DNA of 64,000 nucleotides. Origin: Bacteroidota bacterium (GTDB taxonomy: Bacteria; Bacteroidota; Bacteroidia; B-17B0; Aurantibacillaceae). Location of the stretch: the NCBI GenBank assembly GCA_016708845.1, contig JADJFB010000021.1:1-64000 (forward strand). The letters run 5' to 3'. The notes under the pieces were generated by a model. The model was not told where the DNA came from and ran no database searches. It saw nothing but the letters and a program-made list of their open reading frames with translations. Position numbers and translations under genes: made by a program. Shown piece after piece: positions 47,502 to 56,665 of the stretch (position 1 is the stretch's first letter; each line of letters starts with the position of its first letter).

Positions 47502-47993
47502 TTATTGTTCTCTTTCATATTTTTCTGATATTTCTTTTGTGAAATATTCTAATGGGAAACCTCTTATTTTCATCATAATTTGAATAAATGGATCAAGAAA
47601 AAAATAACATTCATAAAGAATTTTTCTTTTTTGTTTGACTAAATTCAAAACTTCAATTCTGCCATCTTTAGTTAATAGTTTTTCTCCTTGATGATTTAAA
47701 AATCTATGAATTAAATAATTTCTGGCATCTAATGCTTCTTCTAATTTGTCAATGAACTCATCATTAACTTCTGTTAATTCTTTTAATTGTTTAATTAAGT
47801 TACCTAACGTTTTTTTAGAAAGATTGAGCATATATTCGTCAATCTCCTCATCTTGTTTTTTGTTGGTAAAGTCAAAATCTTTTCTAGAAATCAACATTAA
47901 AAAACCAATTGAATATTCAAGTCTCTGTGAATCAAGAACAGCAAGCCCTAAAACATCAGTAATTGGTTTAATTTCTTTCTTATCTATCTGCAT
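47502..47993 (-). CDS. Hypothetical all-alpha protein with a HEPN-like RxxxxH motif
   Basis: 163 residues, soluble and strongly helical. Mid-protein 'EALDARNYLIHRFLNHQGE' contains R-x4-H ('RNYLIH'), the motif of the HEPN superfamily, set between two long helices ('LGNLIKQLKELTEVNDEFID' before, 'VLNLVKQKRKILYECYFFLD' after) as in HEPN folds. Many HEPN proteins are ribonucleases in toxin-antitoxin or defence loci, but others are not, and no antitoxin-like partner (MNT nucleotidyltransferase) is adjacent. Monocistronic, with intergenic sequence on both sides. Function is not assigned. Confidence 0.7.
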   Translation of the reverse strand: MQIDKKEIKPITDVLGLAVLDSQRLEYSIGFLMLISRKDFDFTNKKQDEEIDEYMLNLSKKTLGNLIKQLKELTEVNDEFIDKLEEALDARNYLIHRFLNHQGEKLLTKDGRIEVLNLVKQKRKILYECYFFLDPFIQIMMKIRGFPLEYFTKEISEKYEREQ

Positions 47994-48035
47994 TTTCTTA
48001 ATAGTGAATAATTAATCACTTTAACTAAATTAATC

Positions 48036-48533
48036 TTATTTCCCCAATATCTCCTTAAAGGTTTCCTTACCGGGCGTTAAATTCTTTAAATTAGAGATTA
48101 ACATAAAAGCTTTTTCAACTCTTAGTTGAGGGCTTTTTACGGTGTTTACAAAATTTAAAATATAACGTTGCATGCCTGGTTTTAATAAATCAAAACGGCG
48201 TTTCCCTTCAGGATCTTGTTTAAATAGTTCTGTTAGTTCTTCTGGTACGTCAACTCCAAATTCGCTTGTATCTTCGGTTAAGATAACGGCTACCGTGTCG
48301 CCATTTTCAACACCTAATTCTTTCATGCGTTTGCTGTTGATGGAGATATAGGCTTTCCCTTCGGGCAAAGACATTAAACCACATTGAAAAGTGATTTGCT
48401 TATTTACTTCACATAGTAAACGTACTTTACCAATACCTCCTACTTTTTTTACAACCGTAGCTGGTATTTCTAAATAAAAAGTTTTTAAATAGCTGAGTTT
48501 ATCAATTTGAGTTTTAAAACTAATCGGTTTCAT
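48036..48533 (-). CDS. YdeI/OmpD-associated family protein with DUF1905 domain
   Basis: 165 residues. The N-terminal half is a DUF1905 beta-domain ('FYLEIPATVVKKVGGIGKVR', 'LMSLPEGKAYISINSKRMKE', 'GVENGDTVAVIL'). The C-terminal half has the YdeI-type helical motif ('VPEELTELFKQDPEGKRRFD', 'GMQRYILNFVNTVKSPQLR', 'RVEKAFMLISNL'). Members are sometimes called bacteriocin-protection proteins, but the molecular function is unclear. Cytoplasmic and intact, 43 bp upstream of the HEPN-like gene on the opposite side of its start; co-transcription is possible. Confidence 0.85.
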   Translation of the reverse strand: MKPISFKTQIDKLSYLKTFYLEIPATVVKKVGGIGKVRLLCEVNKQITFQCGLMSLPEGKAYISINSKRMKELGVENGDTVAVILTEDTSEFGVDVPEELTELFKQDPEGKRRFDLLKPGMQRYILNFVNTVKSPQLRVEKAFMLISNLKNLTPGKETFKEILGK

Positions 48534-48565
48534 CTAAAGATAATGAATGGTGTTTTATAAAATTT

Positions 48566-48583
48566 AACCACATAGACACATAG
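48566..48583. repeat. Short dispersed repeat (AACCACATAGACACATAG)
   Basis: AACCACATAGACACATAG, a short motif I recognise from intergenic regions of many Bacteroidota. The rest of the 48534-48754 interval is AT-rich with no gene apart from the terminator. Confidence 0.55.
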
Positions 48584-48702
48584 TTTTTTGCCTACATACA
48601 AATATAAGAAAACAGTCATACATAGGAAGCTTTGCTTCTTTATCATCAGAATCATAACGAATCTTAATAATCAGCGTTCCATTCCTTCAAATAAACAATA
48701 AA

Positions 48703-48735
48703 AAAAAGTCATCCGAGAGTATCGAATGACTTTAT
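48703..48735 (-). terminator. Rho-independent terminator of the DUF465 gene
   Basis: AAAGTCAT ... ATGACTTT stem. On the minus strand it is followed by a T run (A run at 48700-48707). Confidence 0.7.
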
Positions 48736-48754
48736 TATAAAATCTAATTTAAAA

Positions 48755-48985
48755 TTAATTCTTTAACATTGTATAAAGAGAATCTTTTAAATGAACACGC
48801 TTTGCTCTTAATTCATTTAAATGCTCATCAGTTGTTGCAGTAGCGCCACTTTCGTAGCTGTGAATTTGATGATCTACATCGTGGTATTCGTCAAATTGTT
48901 TTCTGAAATGAGTATCTGTTGTTTTTAACTCATGAATTTTATCTTTCATTTCAGGAAATTCGTGTAATAAATCGTGTTTTTGCAT
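48755..48985 (-). CDS. YdcH/DUF465-family small protein
   Basis: A 76-residue, charged, coiled-coil protein: 'HELKTTDTHFRKQFDEYHDV', 'DHQIHSYESGA', then 'HLNELRAKRVHLKDSLYTML'. The 'F..L...Y...D..I...E......D..L..L...R..LKD.L' pattern is that of DUF465/YdcH proteins, short helical hairpins of unknown role in many bacteria. Monocistronic with its own terminator. Confidence 0.85.
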   Translation of the reverse strand: MQKHDLLHEFPEMKDKIHELKTTDTHFRKQFDEYHDVDHQIHSYESGATATTDEHLNELRAKRVHLKDSLYTMLKN

Positions 48986-49081
48986 GGCTATAGTTTTTTA
49001 AGTGTAGTCAAATTTAAAAACACAGAAAATGAAATGAAAGAACAAAAATCACTTTGCAATCTGACAAATGTCATGTTTTAT

Positions 49082-49927
49082 TTATCCTAACAATACACAC
49101 CAAGCATCTTTTACTTTATTTGCGTCTAATAAAGCTTTGGCATATTGGTGTTTCTCTGTATCTGATGAAAATTTTTGCGATAAGGTTTTGTTAAAAGCAA
49201 CCACTTCCTCTTGAGTTGGTAAAACTTCTATGTTCCCTAATTGACCTAAGTTATTACCAGTTAAAACTGTGCTTGATTTGATTGATGAAGGTATATTGTC
49301 AAAACCAATGCCAATGGTCGTAATTGGTTTTTCAATTTCAAATAAAGCATCACCATGCGCTCTGCAATACCAATTGCCGCCCATGCGTGCTACTAAATCT
49401 ATTTTTTGTTGGTCAATTAAATTGTGTTCATTTAATACGGATTCATCAATGTGAATTTTTATAATTTCACACATTACTAAATTGCAATTACCAATTTCTT
49501 TTACTTCAAATACTTTACATTCAAGTTGCACCGGACTTTCTTTAACACGCATTGGTTTTACTAATTCGGATGCAATAGGTGTAAAGCCTGCCTTCGTGAA
49601 TTCGCTCACGCCTTTTTCGTAAGGGCTACTTGCTAAACTCATTTGATGAACCATGTTATAGTTCACAATATTAATTACACACTCAGGAACTTCTTTAATA
49701 TTTAAGTGCGTATCTTTTGCTTGACCAGTTCGTCCGCTCAAGTTTGGCGAGAAAATAGCAATAGGAGGTTTTGCACTAAACACATTAAAAAAACTGAAGG
49801 GTGCTAGGTTATGATTTCCTTTTGCATCAACCGTACTTGCAAAGCAAATAGGACGCGGGCCAATAGCGCCTAATAAATATTGATGTAATTGAGGAACGTT
49901 TAATTCGGAAGGTGTGAGTGATAACAT
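49082..49927 (-). CDS. Flavin reductase-like FMN-binding protein
   Basis: 281 residues. The split-barrel FMN-binding domain occupies about 1-200: 'YLLGAIGPRPICFASTVDAK', 'GNHNLAPFSFFNVFSAKPPI', 'AIFSPNLSGRTGQAKDTHLN' and 'ECVINIVNYNMVHQMSLAS'. Members bind FMN and transfer hydride from NAD(P)H to flavin or another acceptor; the electron partner is unknown. The C-terminal 80 residues are an extra helical extension. It lies 29 bp downstream of the FAD oxidoreductase gene on the same strand, so the two flavoproteins are likely co-transcribed. Confidence 0.9.
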   Translation of the reverse strand: MLSLTPSELNVPQLHQYLLGAIGPRPICFASTVDAKGNHNLAPFSFFNVFSAKPPIAIFSPNLSGRTGQAKDTHLNIKEVPECVINIVNYNMVHQMSLASSPYEKGVSEFTKAGFTPIASELVKPMRVKESPVQLECKVFEVKEIGNCNLVMCEIIKIHIDESVLNEHNLIDQQKIDLVARMGGNWYCRAHGDALFEIEKPITTIGIGFDNIPSSIKSSTVLTGNNLGQLGNIEVLPTQEEVVAFNKTLSQKFSSDTEKHQYAKALLDANKVKDAWCVLLG

Positions 49928-49956
49928 TTTTTTAGTTATAAGTTATGAATTATAAG

Positions 49957-51474
49957 TTAAGATGCTTTAGCAATTTTTGAAATTAAATCTGGGTCGCCTA
50001 AAATTTCGGTGCAGGTAACAACCGAGCTAACGGTTACACCTAATACGCCGTGTAAATTTAAATTCTGACCAGTTAAAAATAAGTTATTTACTTTAGTACG
50101 AGGAGTAATAAAAGTTTTTAAAGGCTCTTTATAATCTTTAATAGCGCCATATAAAGAACCGTCTCTACTTCCAATATAATCACGATAGGTAAGTGGCGTA
50201 GCGCTGGTATAAGATTTTACTTTTGATTTCACACCAGGGATTCTTTTTTCGAGAGCATCCAAAAGCTTTTCTGATTTTTCAATTTTAAAAGCTTCGTAAT
50301 CATCACCTCTATAATTTATGTTGTTAGGAATGATACTTTTTGTGTCCCACCATTTAGCGCATTCTTCATGACGCATGTAACCCATGGCTGTGAAGTTTTC
50401 TGTATAATCGGGATGTTTAGAATTTGTGTTTCCAAACACCGCAAGCGATTCTGGCCATTTTTTTTCATCATAAAACGGACCAGCCCACACGTCCGGATTA
50501 ATTAAGTGATAAATATTGTGGTCTAGATGTTTAAAGGATTGCTCTTTCATTACTACGTTTAGCATAAAAACAGAAACGGTATTTTCTAAACCTTTAATAC
50601 GATTTTTATAAGCAGTTCGTAATTGCGGTCCTTCAACCATATCAATGGTTTTACTTAAATCAATACCCGAAATAAATGTTTCCCCTTCAATACGTTCTCC
50701 ATTTGTTAATTCAACTGATTCAATGCTATCGCCATCAAATACAAAACGTTTGGCTTCGTGATAATTTAAAATTTCGCCACCCATCGCTTTAATATTGTTA
50801 CTCATTATTTTAGCAATTTGTGAACTACCATCAATACATCGGTAAGAACTTTCGATGTAAGAATTAACTACCAATGCATGAACGTAAAATGGTGATTTGC
50901 CAGCAACACCAGCGTACAACATATTATTGCCACCAATTACTTTTTGTAATTTTTCATCTTTAAAAAGGGAGTTGATGTAGGTTTGAGAATCTACTTGTAA
51001 ATGCCATGCGTTTGTAAAATCTTTCTTTTCGTTAGATAAATTATACATCGGAAAATCGGCACAGGTTTCTCTTACCTTTTGAATATATGTTTTAAGTGCT
51101 TCTCTTTCGTGAGGAAAAATAGCCGCTAGTTGTTCTACAAAATTATCATAGCCTTGCGCATGTGGATATAATTGTTCATCACCTTCAAAAGAAATCATAT
51201 CAAAGCCATTTTCATTTAGCTTTTGTAATTTCAAATCTTTCATGAGGTTGAAATACTGAAAATAGCGATTCAAATTTTGCCCTTCATCTAATCCACCAAG
51301 ATAGTGAACACCTGTTTCAAAAATGGTTTTATCTCTGCTATAGATTTGCATAGAGCCTCCAATTTGTCTGTTTTTTTCTAATACACAAACTTTCATTCCG
51401 TGTTTAGCCAAAATGTATGCTGTGCATAAACCACCTAAGCCACTTCCTATTATAACTGCGTCGTATTTTGCCAT
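49957..51474 (-). CDS. CrtI/retinol saturase-like FAD oxidoreductase
   Basis: 505 residues. The N-terminal FAD dinucleotide fold is 'DAVIIGSGLGGLCTAYILAK' with 'VLEKNRQIGGSMQIY' and 'ETGVHYLGG', which resembles the phytoene desaturase/all-trans-retinol 13,14-reductase group. The C-terminal flavin-contact motif is 'NLFLTGQNLNLHGVLGVTVS'. The substrate is probably a polyene or other hydrophobic lipid, but no carotenoid genes are nearby, so it is not assigned. First gene of a two-gene unit with the flavin reductase. Intact. Confidence 0.9.
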   Translation of the reverse strand: MAKYDAVIIGSGLGGLCTAYILAKHGMKVCVLEKNRQIGGSMQIYSRDKTIFETGVHYLGGLDEGQNLNRYFQYFNLMKDLKLQKLNENGFDMISFEGDEQLYPHAQGYDNFVEQLAAIFPHEREALKTYIQKVRETCADFPMYNLSNEKKDFTNAWHLQVDSQTYINSLFKDEKLQKVIGGNNMLYAGVAGKSPFYVHALVVNSYIESSYRCIDGSSQIAKIMSNNIKAMGGEILNYHEAKRFVFDGDSIESVELTNGERIEGETFISGIDLSKTIDMVEGPQLRTAYKNRIKGLENTVSVFMLNVVMKEQSFKHLDHNIYHLINPDVWAGPFYDEKKWPESLAVFGNTNSKHPDYTENFTAMGYMRHEECAKWWDTKSIIPNNINYRGDDYEAFKIEKSEKLLDALEKRIPGVKSKVKSYTSATPLTYRDYIGSRDGSLYGAIKDYKEPLKTFITPRTKVNNLFLTGQNLNLHGVLGVTVSSVVTCTEILGDPDLISKIAKAS

Positions 51475-51561
51475 AAAATCTTACCCCAAGTATAAACAAA
51501 AATTACAAAATAAAGTTGATGAGTTTAGAACTTATTGTTACTTTTAAGTTCATTAAAATTA

Positions 51562-53878
51562 ATGCGAAAGACGACCCATTTTTACTATTTTTTGCTACTT
51601 ATATTAGTGAGTATGACTTTTTATGCTCAAACCTATACCATAAGTGGTAAAGTATTTGATTCTGAGTCAAAAGAGCCCTTACCCTTTGTTCCAGTCTTGA
51701 TTAAAGGTACAACAGTTGGCGGAACGACTGATTTTGACGGTAATTATTCCATAACCACCTCAAAATTAGGCGATTCAATTGTGGCTACTTATGTAAGTTA
51801 CAAAAAACAGACACGAGCAATTAAGCGTGGTGAAAGCCAAGTGGTGAATATGCCCATGGTTTTAGAAGGGGTTAATTTATTGGAAGTTGTTGTAAAAGCA
51901 GGCGAAAATCCTGCTCATCGCATTATTAGAAACGTGATTGCCAATAAAGAGTTTAATAATAAACGTAAACTCGACGCCTATCAATACGAAACATATAATA
52001 AAGTGGAGTTTGATTTAAACCGCATTCCCAAAGAAATGCGAGAAAGGAAATTATTTAAACCCATCAAATTTGTGTTTGATAATGTAGATAGTTTAAACTC
52101 AGGTGAAAAACCATCCTTACCTATTTTTATAACAGAGGCTATTTCGGAGGTGTATTTCAGAAGCAATCCTACTCTCAAAAAAGAAGTGATTAAGGCTAAT
52201 AAAATTACAGGTATTGAAAACACCAGTGTTACATCTGTGATGGGAGATATGTATCAAAACATTAATGTGTATGATAATCATATTTTAGTGTTTAATAAAG
52301 ATTTTGTAAGCCCCATTTCGGATAACGGTTTCTTTTATTATAAATACTATTTAGAAGATAGTTTGTTTATTGGTAGTACACGTTGTTACCAAATTCGTTT
52401 TAAATCTAAACGTCCACAAGAGTTATTCTTTAGCGGTAATATGTGGATTTCAGACACAACTTGGGCCGTTAAACGTTTAGAGATGAGTATTCCAAAAGAT
52501 GCGAATATCAATTTTATTAACGCTGCTAACATTGTTCAGGAATTTACTCAGGTTGATAGTACTTGGATGTTGAGCAAAGATAGATTGGTGATTGATTTTG
52601 CCATGAATAAAAATCAAGTTGGTATTTACGGACGAAAAACAACCTCTTATAAAGACTTTAAAATCAATCAGCCAAAGGAAACGAAGTTTTATGAATTTGG
52701 GGATAAAATTGTGGTGGAGGATTCTGCCTTATTGTATTCAAATGATTTTTGGGACAAAAACCGACATGATAGTTTGTCGATTCGCGAGAAGAAGATTTAT
52801 CACATGATTGATACAATCAAAACATTACCTGTATATCGTACTTGGGTGGATGTGTTAACCATTTTTGTATCAGGTTATAAAGTGGTTAATAATTTTGAAA
52901 TAGGACCTTATTTTAACTTGGTAAGTTATAATAGAGTAGAGGGTTTGAGAACTCGTTTTGGCGGACGAACCAGCAGTAAATTTAGTAGATGGTACGAGTT
53001 GCAAGGCTACGTAGCTTATGGTTTTAAAGACGAAAAATTTAAGTATAGTTTAGGATTTAAGAGTTTTATTTCTAAAAAACCACATCGCCAATTAATAGGA
53101 ATGACTTATAAAAGCGATTATGAAATTTTAGGTCAAAGTCAAAATGGTTTTTCTCAAGATAATATTTTTGCTTCTTTATTCAGAACAAGTCCTTTAACTA
53201 ATTTAACGCGTGTTGATCAAACCTATGCTTGGTACGAAAGAGAGTTGGTAGATGGATTAACCTCTAAGGTTACTTTAATAGGAAGAACAATCACACCTTT
53301 AATTGCTAATGCCTACACGTATTATAAAAACGATGGAAGCATCGCTACGAAAGAAAATATTAGAAATACAGAAGTAAGATTAAACATGCGTTTTGCCTAT
53401 AAGGAAAAGTTTATTAGTGGCGATTTTAGTAGAATTAGTTTAGGAACTAAATGGCCAGTAATGCAGGTAACCTATGCTAAGTCATTGCAAAATGCGTTTC
53501 GTGGGGAGTATGATTATCAAAAAGTGGTTTTAAATGTGAGTGATAGAATTCGTTTAATTTCTTTATTAGGTTATACGGATTATACTGCCGAAGTTGGGAA
53601 AATATTTGGCGCAGTTCCTTATCCTTTAATGGAATTACATGGTGGTAACGAAACGTATGTATATGATTTGGGGTAGCGTAAACGAAAAAAACAGAAAAAC
53701 TTTAATTTTCCCAACCACCTTAAATGCTTTAGGCAACGAACCTTACGTAGAAATAACGGCTGGTATTGAAAATATATTTAAAGTATTTAGAATTGATGCC
53801 TTATGGCGTTCTACCTACCTCAGACCAAAAGCCATCGATAATTTTGGAGTGAAATTTGGTTTTCAGCTAGCATTTTAA
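51562..53878 (+). CDS. DUF5686/carboxypeptidase-regulatory-domain outer-membrane protein, apparent internal deletion and frameshift
   Basis: Start ATG 51562 gives signal peptide MRKTTHFYYFLLLILVSMTFYAQ. A carboxypeptidase D regulatory-like domain follows ('YTISGKVFDSESKEPLPFVP', 'GTTDFDGNYSI'), then the long DUF5686 region ending in a predicted beta-barrel. At about 53668-53680 the frame changes: 'HGGNETYVYDLG' stops, and 'GSVNEKNRKTLIFPTTLNAL' resumes in another frame to 53878. In relatives about 40 residues, with a barrel strand and 'KLKWRE'-like motif, separate these blocks, so roughly 120 bp seem to be missing (family knowledge). The barrel would be damaged if this is real. Confidence 0.82.
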
Positions 53879-53934
53879 TTTTTCTAAAAAATCTTTTTGG
53901 TTACCCAAAAATCAGAATAGTTCCCTTCACATTT

Positions 53935-53970
53935 TTTGTAATTTTACCTCGTCTATCTTTGTTATATTTG
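53935..53970 (+). promoter_or_regulatory. Candidate lptB promoter
   Basis: TTTG at 53935-53938 is followed by two -7-like boxes, TATCTTTG (53954-53961, 15-bp spacer) and TATATTTG (53963-53970, 24-bp spacer), 22-30 bp before the lptB ATG. Confidence 0.5.
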
Positions 53971-53992
53971 ATAGATAAATTAGTTTAAGCGC

Positions 53993-54718
53993 ATGATACT
54001 ACGTTCAGAAAATTTAGTAAAAAAATATAAAAACAGAACCGTTGCAAACAACGTGAGCGTTCAGGTGCAACAAGGTGAAATTGTTGGATTACTCGGGCCA
54101 AATGGAGCAGGTAAAACAACGTCTTTTTATATGATTGTGGGAATGGTAAAACCAAACTCAGGAAAAATATATTTAGATGATAAAGACATTACTAGCGAAC
54201 CCATGTATAGACGCGCACAATTGGGAGTTGGATATTTACCTCAAGAAGCATCTGTTTTTAGAAAGTTAAGCATCGAAGATAATTTAAGAGCTGTTTTGCA
54301 AATGACCAATAAAACAAAGGCAGAGCAAGAACACAAAGTAGAAAGCTTATTAGATGAATTTGCTTTGCACCATGTGCGTAAAAATTTGGGAGATCAATTA
54401 TCTGGTGGTGAAAGACGTAGAACAGAAATTGCTCGCGCATTAGCAACCGACCCAAAATTTATTTTATTGGATGAGCCTTTTGCAGGTGTTGATCCAATTG
54501 CTGTAGAAGATATACAAAGTGTAGTTCGTAAATTAAAAGATAAAAATATTGGTATTTTAATTACAGATCATAATGTACACGAAACTTTAAATATTACAGA
54601 TAGAACCTATTTGTTGTATGCAGGAGAAGTTATAAAATCTGGTTCAGCCGAAGATTTAGCAAATGATGAAATGGTTCGTCGTGTGTACCTTGGAGCTAAT
54701 TTTGAATTAAGAAAGTAA
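53993..54718 (+). CDS. lptB: Lipopolysaccharide export ATPase LptB
   Basis: A 241-residue ABC ATPase that powers LPS extraction from the inner membrane with LptFGC. Walker A is 'GPNGAGKT' (residues 35-42), the Q-loop is 'YLPQEASVFRKLSIEDNL', the signature is 'LSGGERRRTEIARALA' near 136, Walker B is 'FILLDEPFAGVDP' and the switch His is in 'ILITDHNVHETL'. The 'EASVFRKL' and 'DHNVHETL' segments distinguish LptB from general ABC ATPases. The next gene starts at the base after its stop codon, so the metal transporter is probably translationally coupled. Confidence 0.96.
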   Translation: MILRSENLVKKYKNRTVANNVSVQVQQGEIVGLLGPNGAGKTTSFYMIVGMVKPNSGKIYLDDKDITSEPMYRRAQLGVGYLPQEASVFRKLSIEDNLRAVLQMTNKTKAEQEHKVESLLDEFALHHVRKNLGDQLSGGERRRTEIARALATDPKFILLDEPFAGVDPIAVEDIQSVVRKLKDKNIGILITDHNVHETLNITDRTYLLYAGEVIKSGSAEDLANDEMVRRVYLGANFELRK

Positions 54719-56584
54719 TTGTCAGCTAATTCACATAAATCTTTAGATGAAGTTCACTCTTCCGTAAACACTTCTAGCAAAGGTGGCTTCAGAAAATTAT
54801 TAGCTTTTATTGGCCCCGCCTACATGATTAGTGTAGGGTATATGGATCCAGGAAACTGGGCAACGGATATTGAGGGCGGAAGTAAATACGGTTATAGTTT
54901 AATTTGGGTATTAGTGATGAGTAATTTAATTGCTCTCTTGCTTCAAAGTCACTGTATCAGATTAGGTGTAGTTTCTGGTAGAGATTTAGCACAAGCTTCT
55001 AAAGATCATTACTCAAAATTTATCAATTATTTTCTTTACGTGTTAGCCGAAATTGCTATTGCTGCTTGTGATTTAGCAGAAGTAGTTGGTATGGCTATTG
55101 GTATCCATTTATTGTTTCCATCTATTTCTATTTTAGGAGGAGTTTGTATTACTGTACTAGATAGTTTTGTTCTCTTGTTTTTATTGAATGCAGGTATTCG
55201 AAAATTAGAAGCATTTATTATTTCCCTGGTCGCCATTATTGGTGTATCTTTTTTTATTCAATTATTAATTGCCAAGCCTGATATTGTTGAAATTTCAAAA
55301 GGCTTAATACCAGGATTTACTAATGAAAACGCTTTATACATTGCTATTGGTATTATTGGCGCTACGGTCATGCCGCATAATTTATATCTGCATTCTTCCT
55401 TAGTTCAAACGCGACAGTTTGAACGAACTCCAATAGAAATAAAAAAAGCCATTCGTTTTAATATTATAGATAGTGCTGTGGCATTGAATTTAGCATTGTT
55501 TGTAAACGCTGCTATTTTAATTATTGCTGCCACTACTTTTTTTAATACAGGTGTTGAAGTTACTGAAATACAAGACGCTCATAAGATGATGGCGCCCATG
55601 TTAGGTAGTACCTTAGCGCCATTATTATTTGCCATTGCTTTAATTGCTGCTGGACAAAGCTCAACGATAACGGGCACTTTAGCTGGACAAATCATTATGG
55701 AAGGTTATTTGAATTTAAGATTACAGCCTTGGATTCGTAGATTGTTAACCCGTTTAATTGCTATTGTTCCCGCATTTTTAACCATTTATTTTTTAGGAGA
55801 AGAAAAAACAGGCGATTTATTGGTATTAAGTCAAGTGATTTTAAGTTTACAATTAGGTTTTGCTATAATTCCATTAATCCACTTTGTGAGTAATAAAAAA
55901 CGCATGGGAGAATTTACGATTCCGATGTGGCAAAAAATTGCTTCGTGGATTTCTGTTTCAGTGATTGTGTTTTTAAACTGCCAAATGCTATTTAATAAGG
56001 TAAAAGAATGGTTGCAAGATTCTGAATATGCCATTTTGATAGGCGCAATTGTAGTTCCTTTTATGATTTTGTGTTTAGGTATTTTACTATATATCACTTT
56101 TGAACCTTTATTTAAAAAACATAAACAAACCGTATCTTCTCAGTTTCATGGAGATGTGCCTAAAATTAAATTCGAAACACCAAAAGCTTATTCTTCTATA
56201 GCCATTACTGTTGATTTTAGTAGTAGTGATAGTAAAGCCATCAATAAAGCCTTACAACTTGGCGGTAAAAATGCACATTACGTTTTAATTCATGTTTTAG
56301 AAAGTACGAATGCCGTTATGTATGGCGAGGATACTAACGATTTTGAACGAAATGAAGACAGTGAGAATCTATTAGCGTATAAAAATCAATTAATAGAGCA
56401 AGGTTATTTTTGTGAATTTCAATTAGGCTTTGGTCGACCTAAAACAGTCATTCCTGATTTAGTAAAAGACTGTGATTTACTGGTAATGGGTACTCACGGA
56501 CATACTACTTTTAAAGATTTATTGTTTGGTACAACGGTAGAAAGTGTTCGCCATAAAATAGACATACCTTTAGTGTTGGTTTAA
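54719..56584 (+). CDS. Nramp divalent metal transporter fused to a universal stress protein domain
   Basis: 621 residues. Residues 1-460 are an MntH-like proton-coupled Mn2+/Fe2+ importer with 'GYMDPGNWATDI' (metal-binding Asp and Asn, residues 41-52) and 'GATVMPHNLYLHSSLVQTR' (about 213-231, metal-binding Met in MPHN), and about eleven helices. Residues from about 480 to 621 are a UspA domain: 'AYSSIAITVDFSSSDSKAIN', 'HYVLIHVLES' and the nucleotide motif 'GTHGHTTFKDLLFGTT', then 'IDIPLVLV'. The start is TTG directly abutting the lptB stop; no ATG is available before the first helix. The Usp domain may regulate transport by ATP binding (inference). Confidence 0.92.
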   Translation: MSANSHKSLDEVHSSVNTSSKGGFRKLLAFIGPAYMISVGYMDPGNWATDIEGGSKYGYSLIWVLVMSNLIALLLQSHCIRLGVVSGRDLAQASKDHYSKFINYFLYVLAEIAIAACDLAEVVGMAIGIHLLFPSISILGGVCITVLDSFVLLFLLNAGIRKLEAFIISLVAIIGVSFFIQLLIAKPDIVEISKGLIPGFTNENALYIAIGIIGATVMPHNLYLHSSLVQTRQFERTPIEIKKAIRFNIIDSAVALNLALFVNAAILIIAATTFFNTGVEVTEIQDAHKMMAPMLGSTLAPLLFAIALIAAGQSSTITGTLAGQIIMEGYLNLRLQPWIRRLLTRLIAIVPAFLTIYFLGEEKTGDLLVLSQVILSLQLGFAIIPLIHFVSNKKRMGEFTIPMWQKIASWISVSVIVFLNCQMLFNKVKEWLQDSEYAILIGAIVVPFMILCLGILLYITFEPLFKKHKQTVSSQFHGDVPKIKFETPKAYSSIAITVDFSSSDSKAINKALQLGGKNAHYVLIHVLESTNAVMYGEDTNDFERNEDSENLLAYKNQLIEQGYFCEFQLGFGRPKTVIPDLVKDCDLLVMGTHGHTTFKDLLFGTTVESVRHKIDIPLVLV

Positions 56585-56665
56585 TATGATTTTTATCGTA
56601 AATAAAATAGATAAATCAATTTTTTAAGTTTAAAATTTCCCTTATTTTGCAGTAAAATTTAATAC

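Noticed and set aside
47502..48533. Toxin-antitoxin pair formed by the HEPN-like and YdeI-like genes
   Set aside because: YdeI/DUF1905 proteins are not known antitoxins, the gap is 42 bp, and neither protein looks like an MNT partner. Only the single-gene observation is kept.
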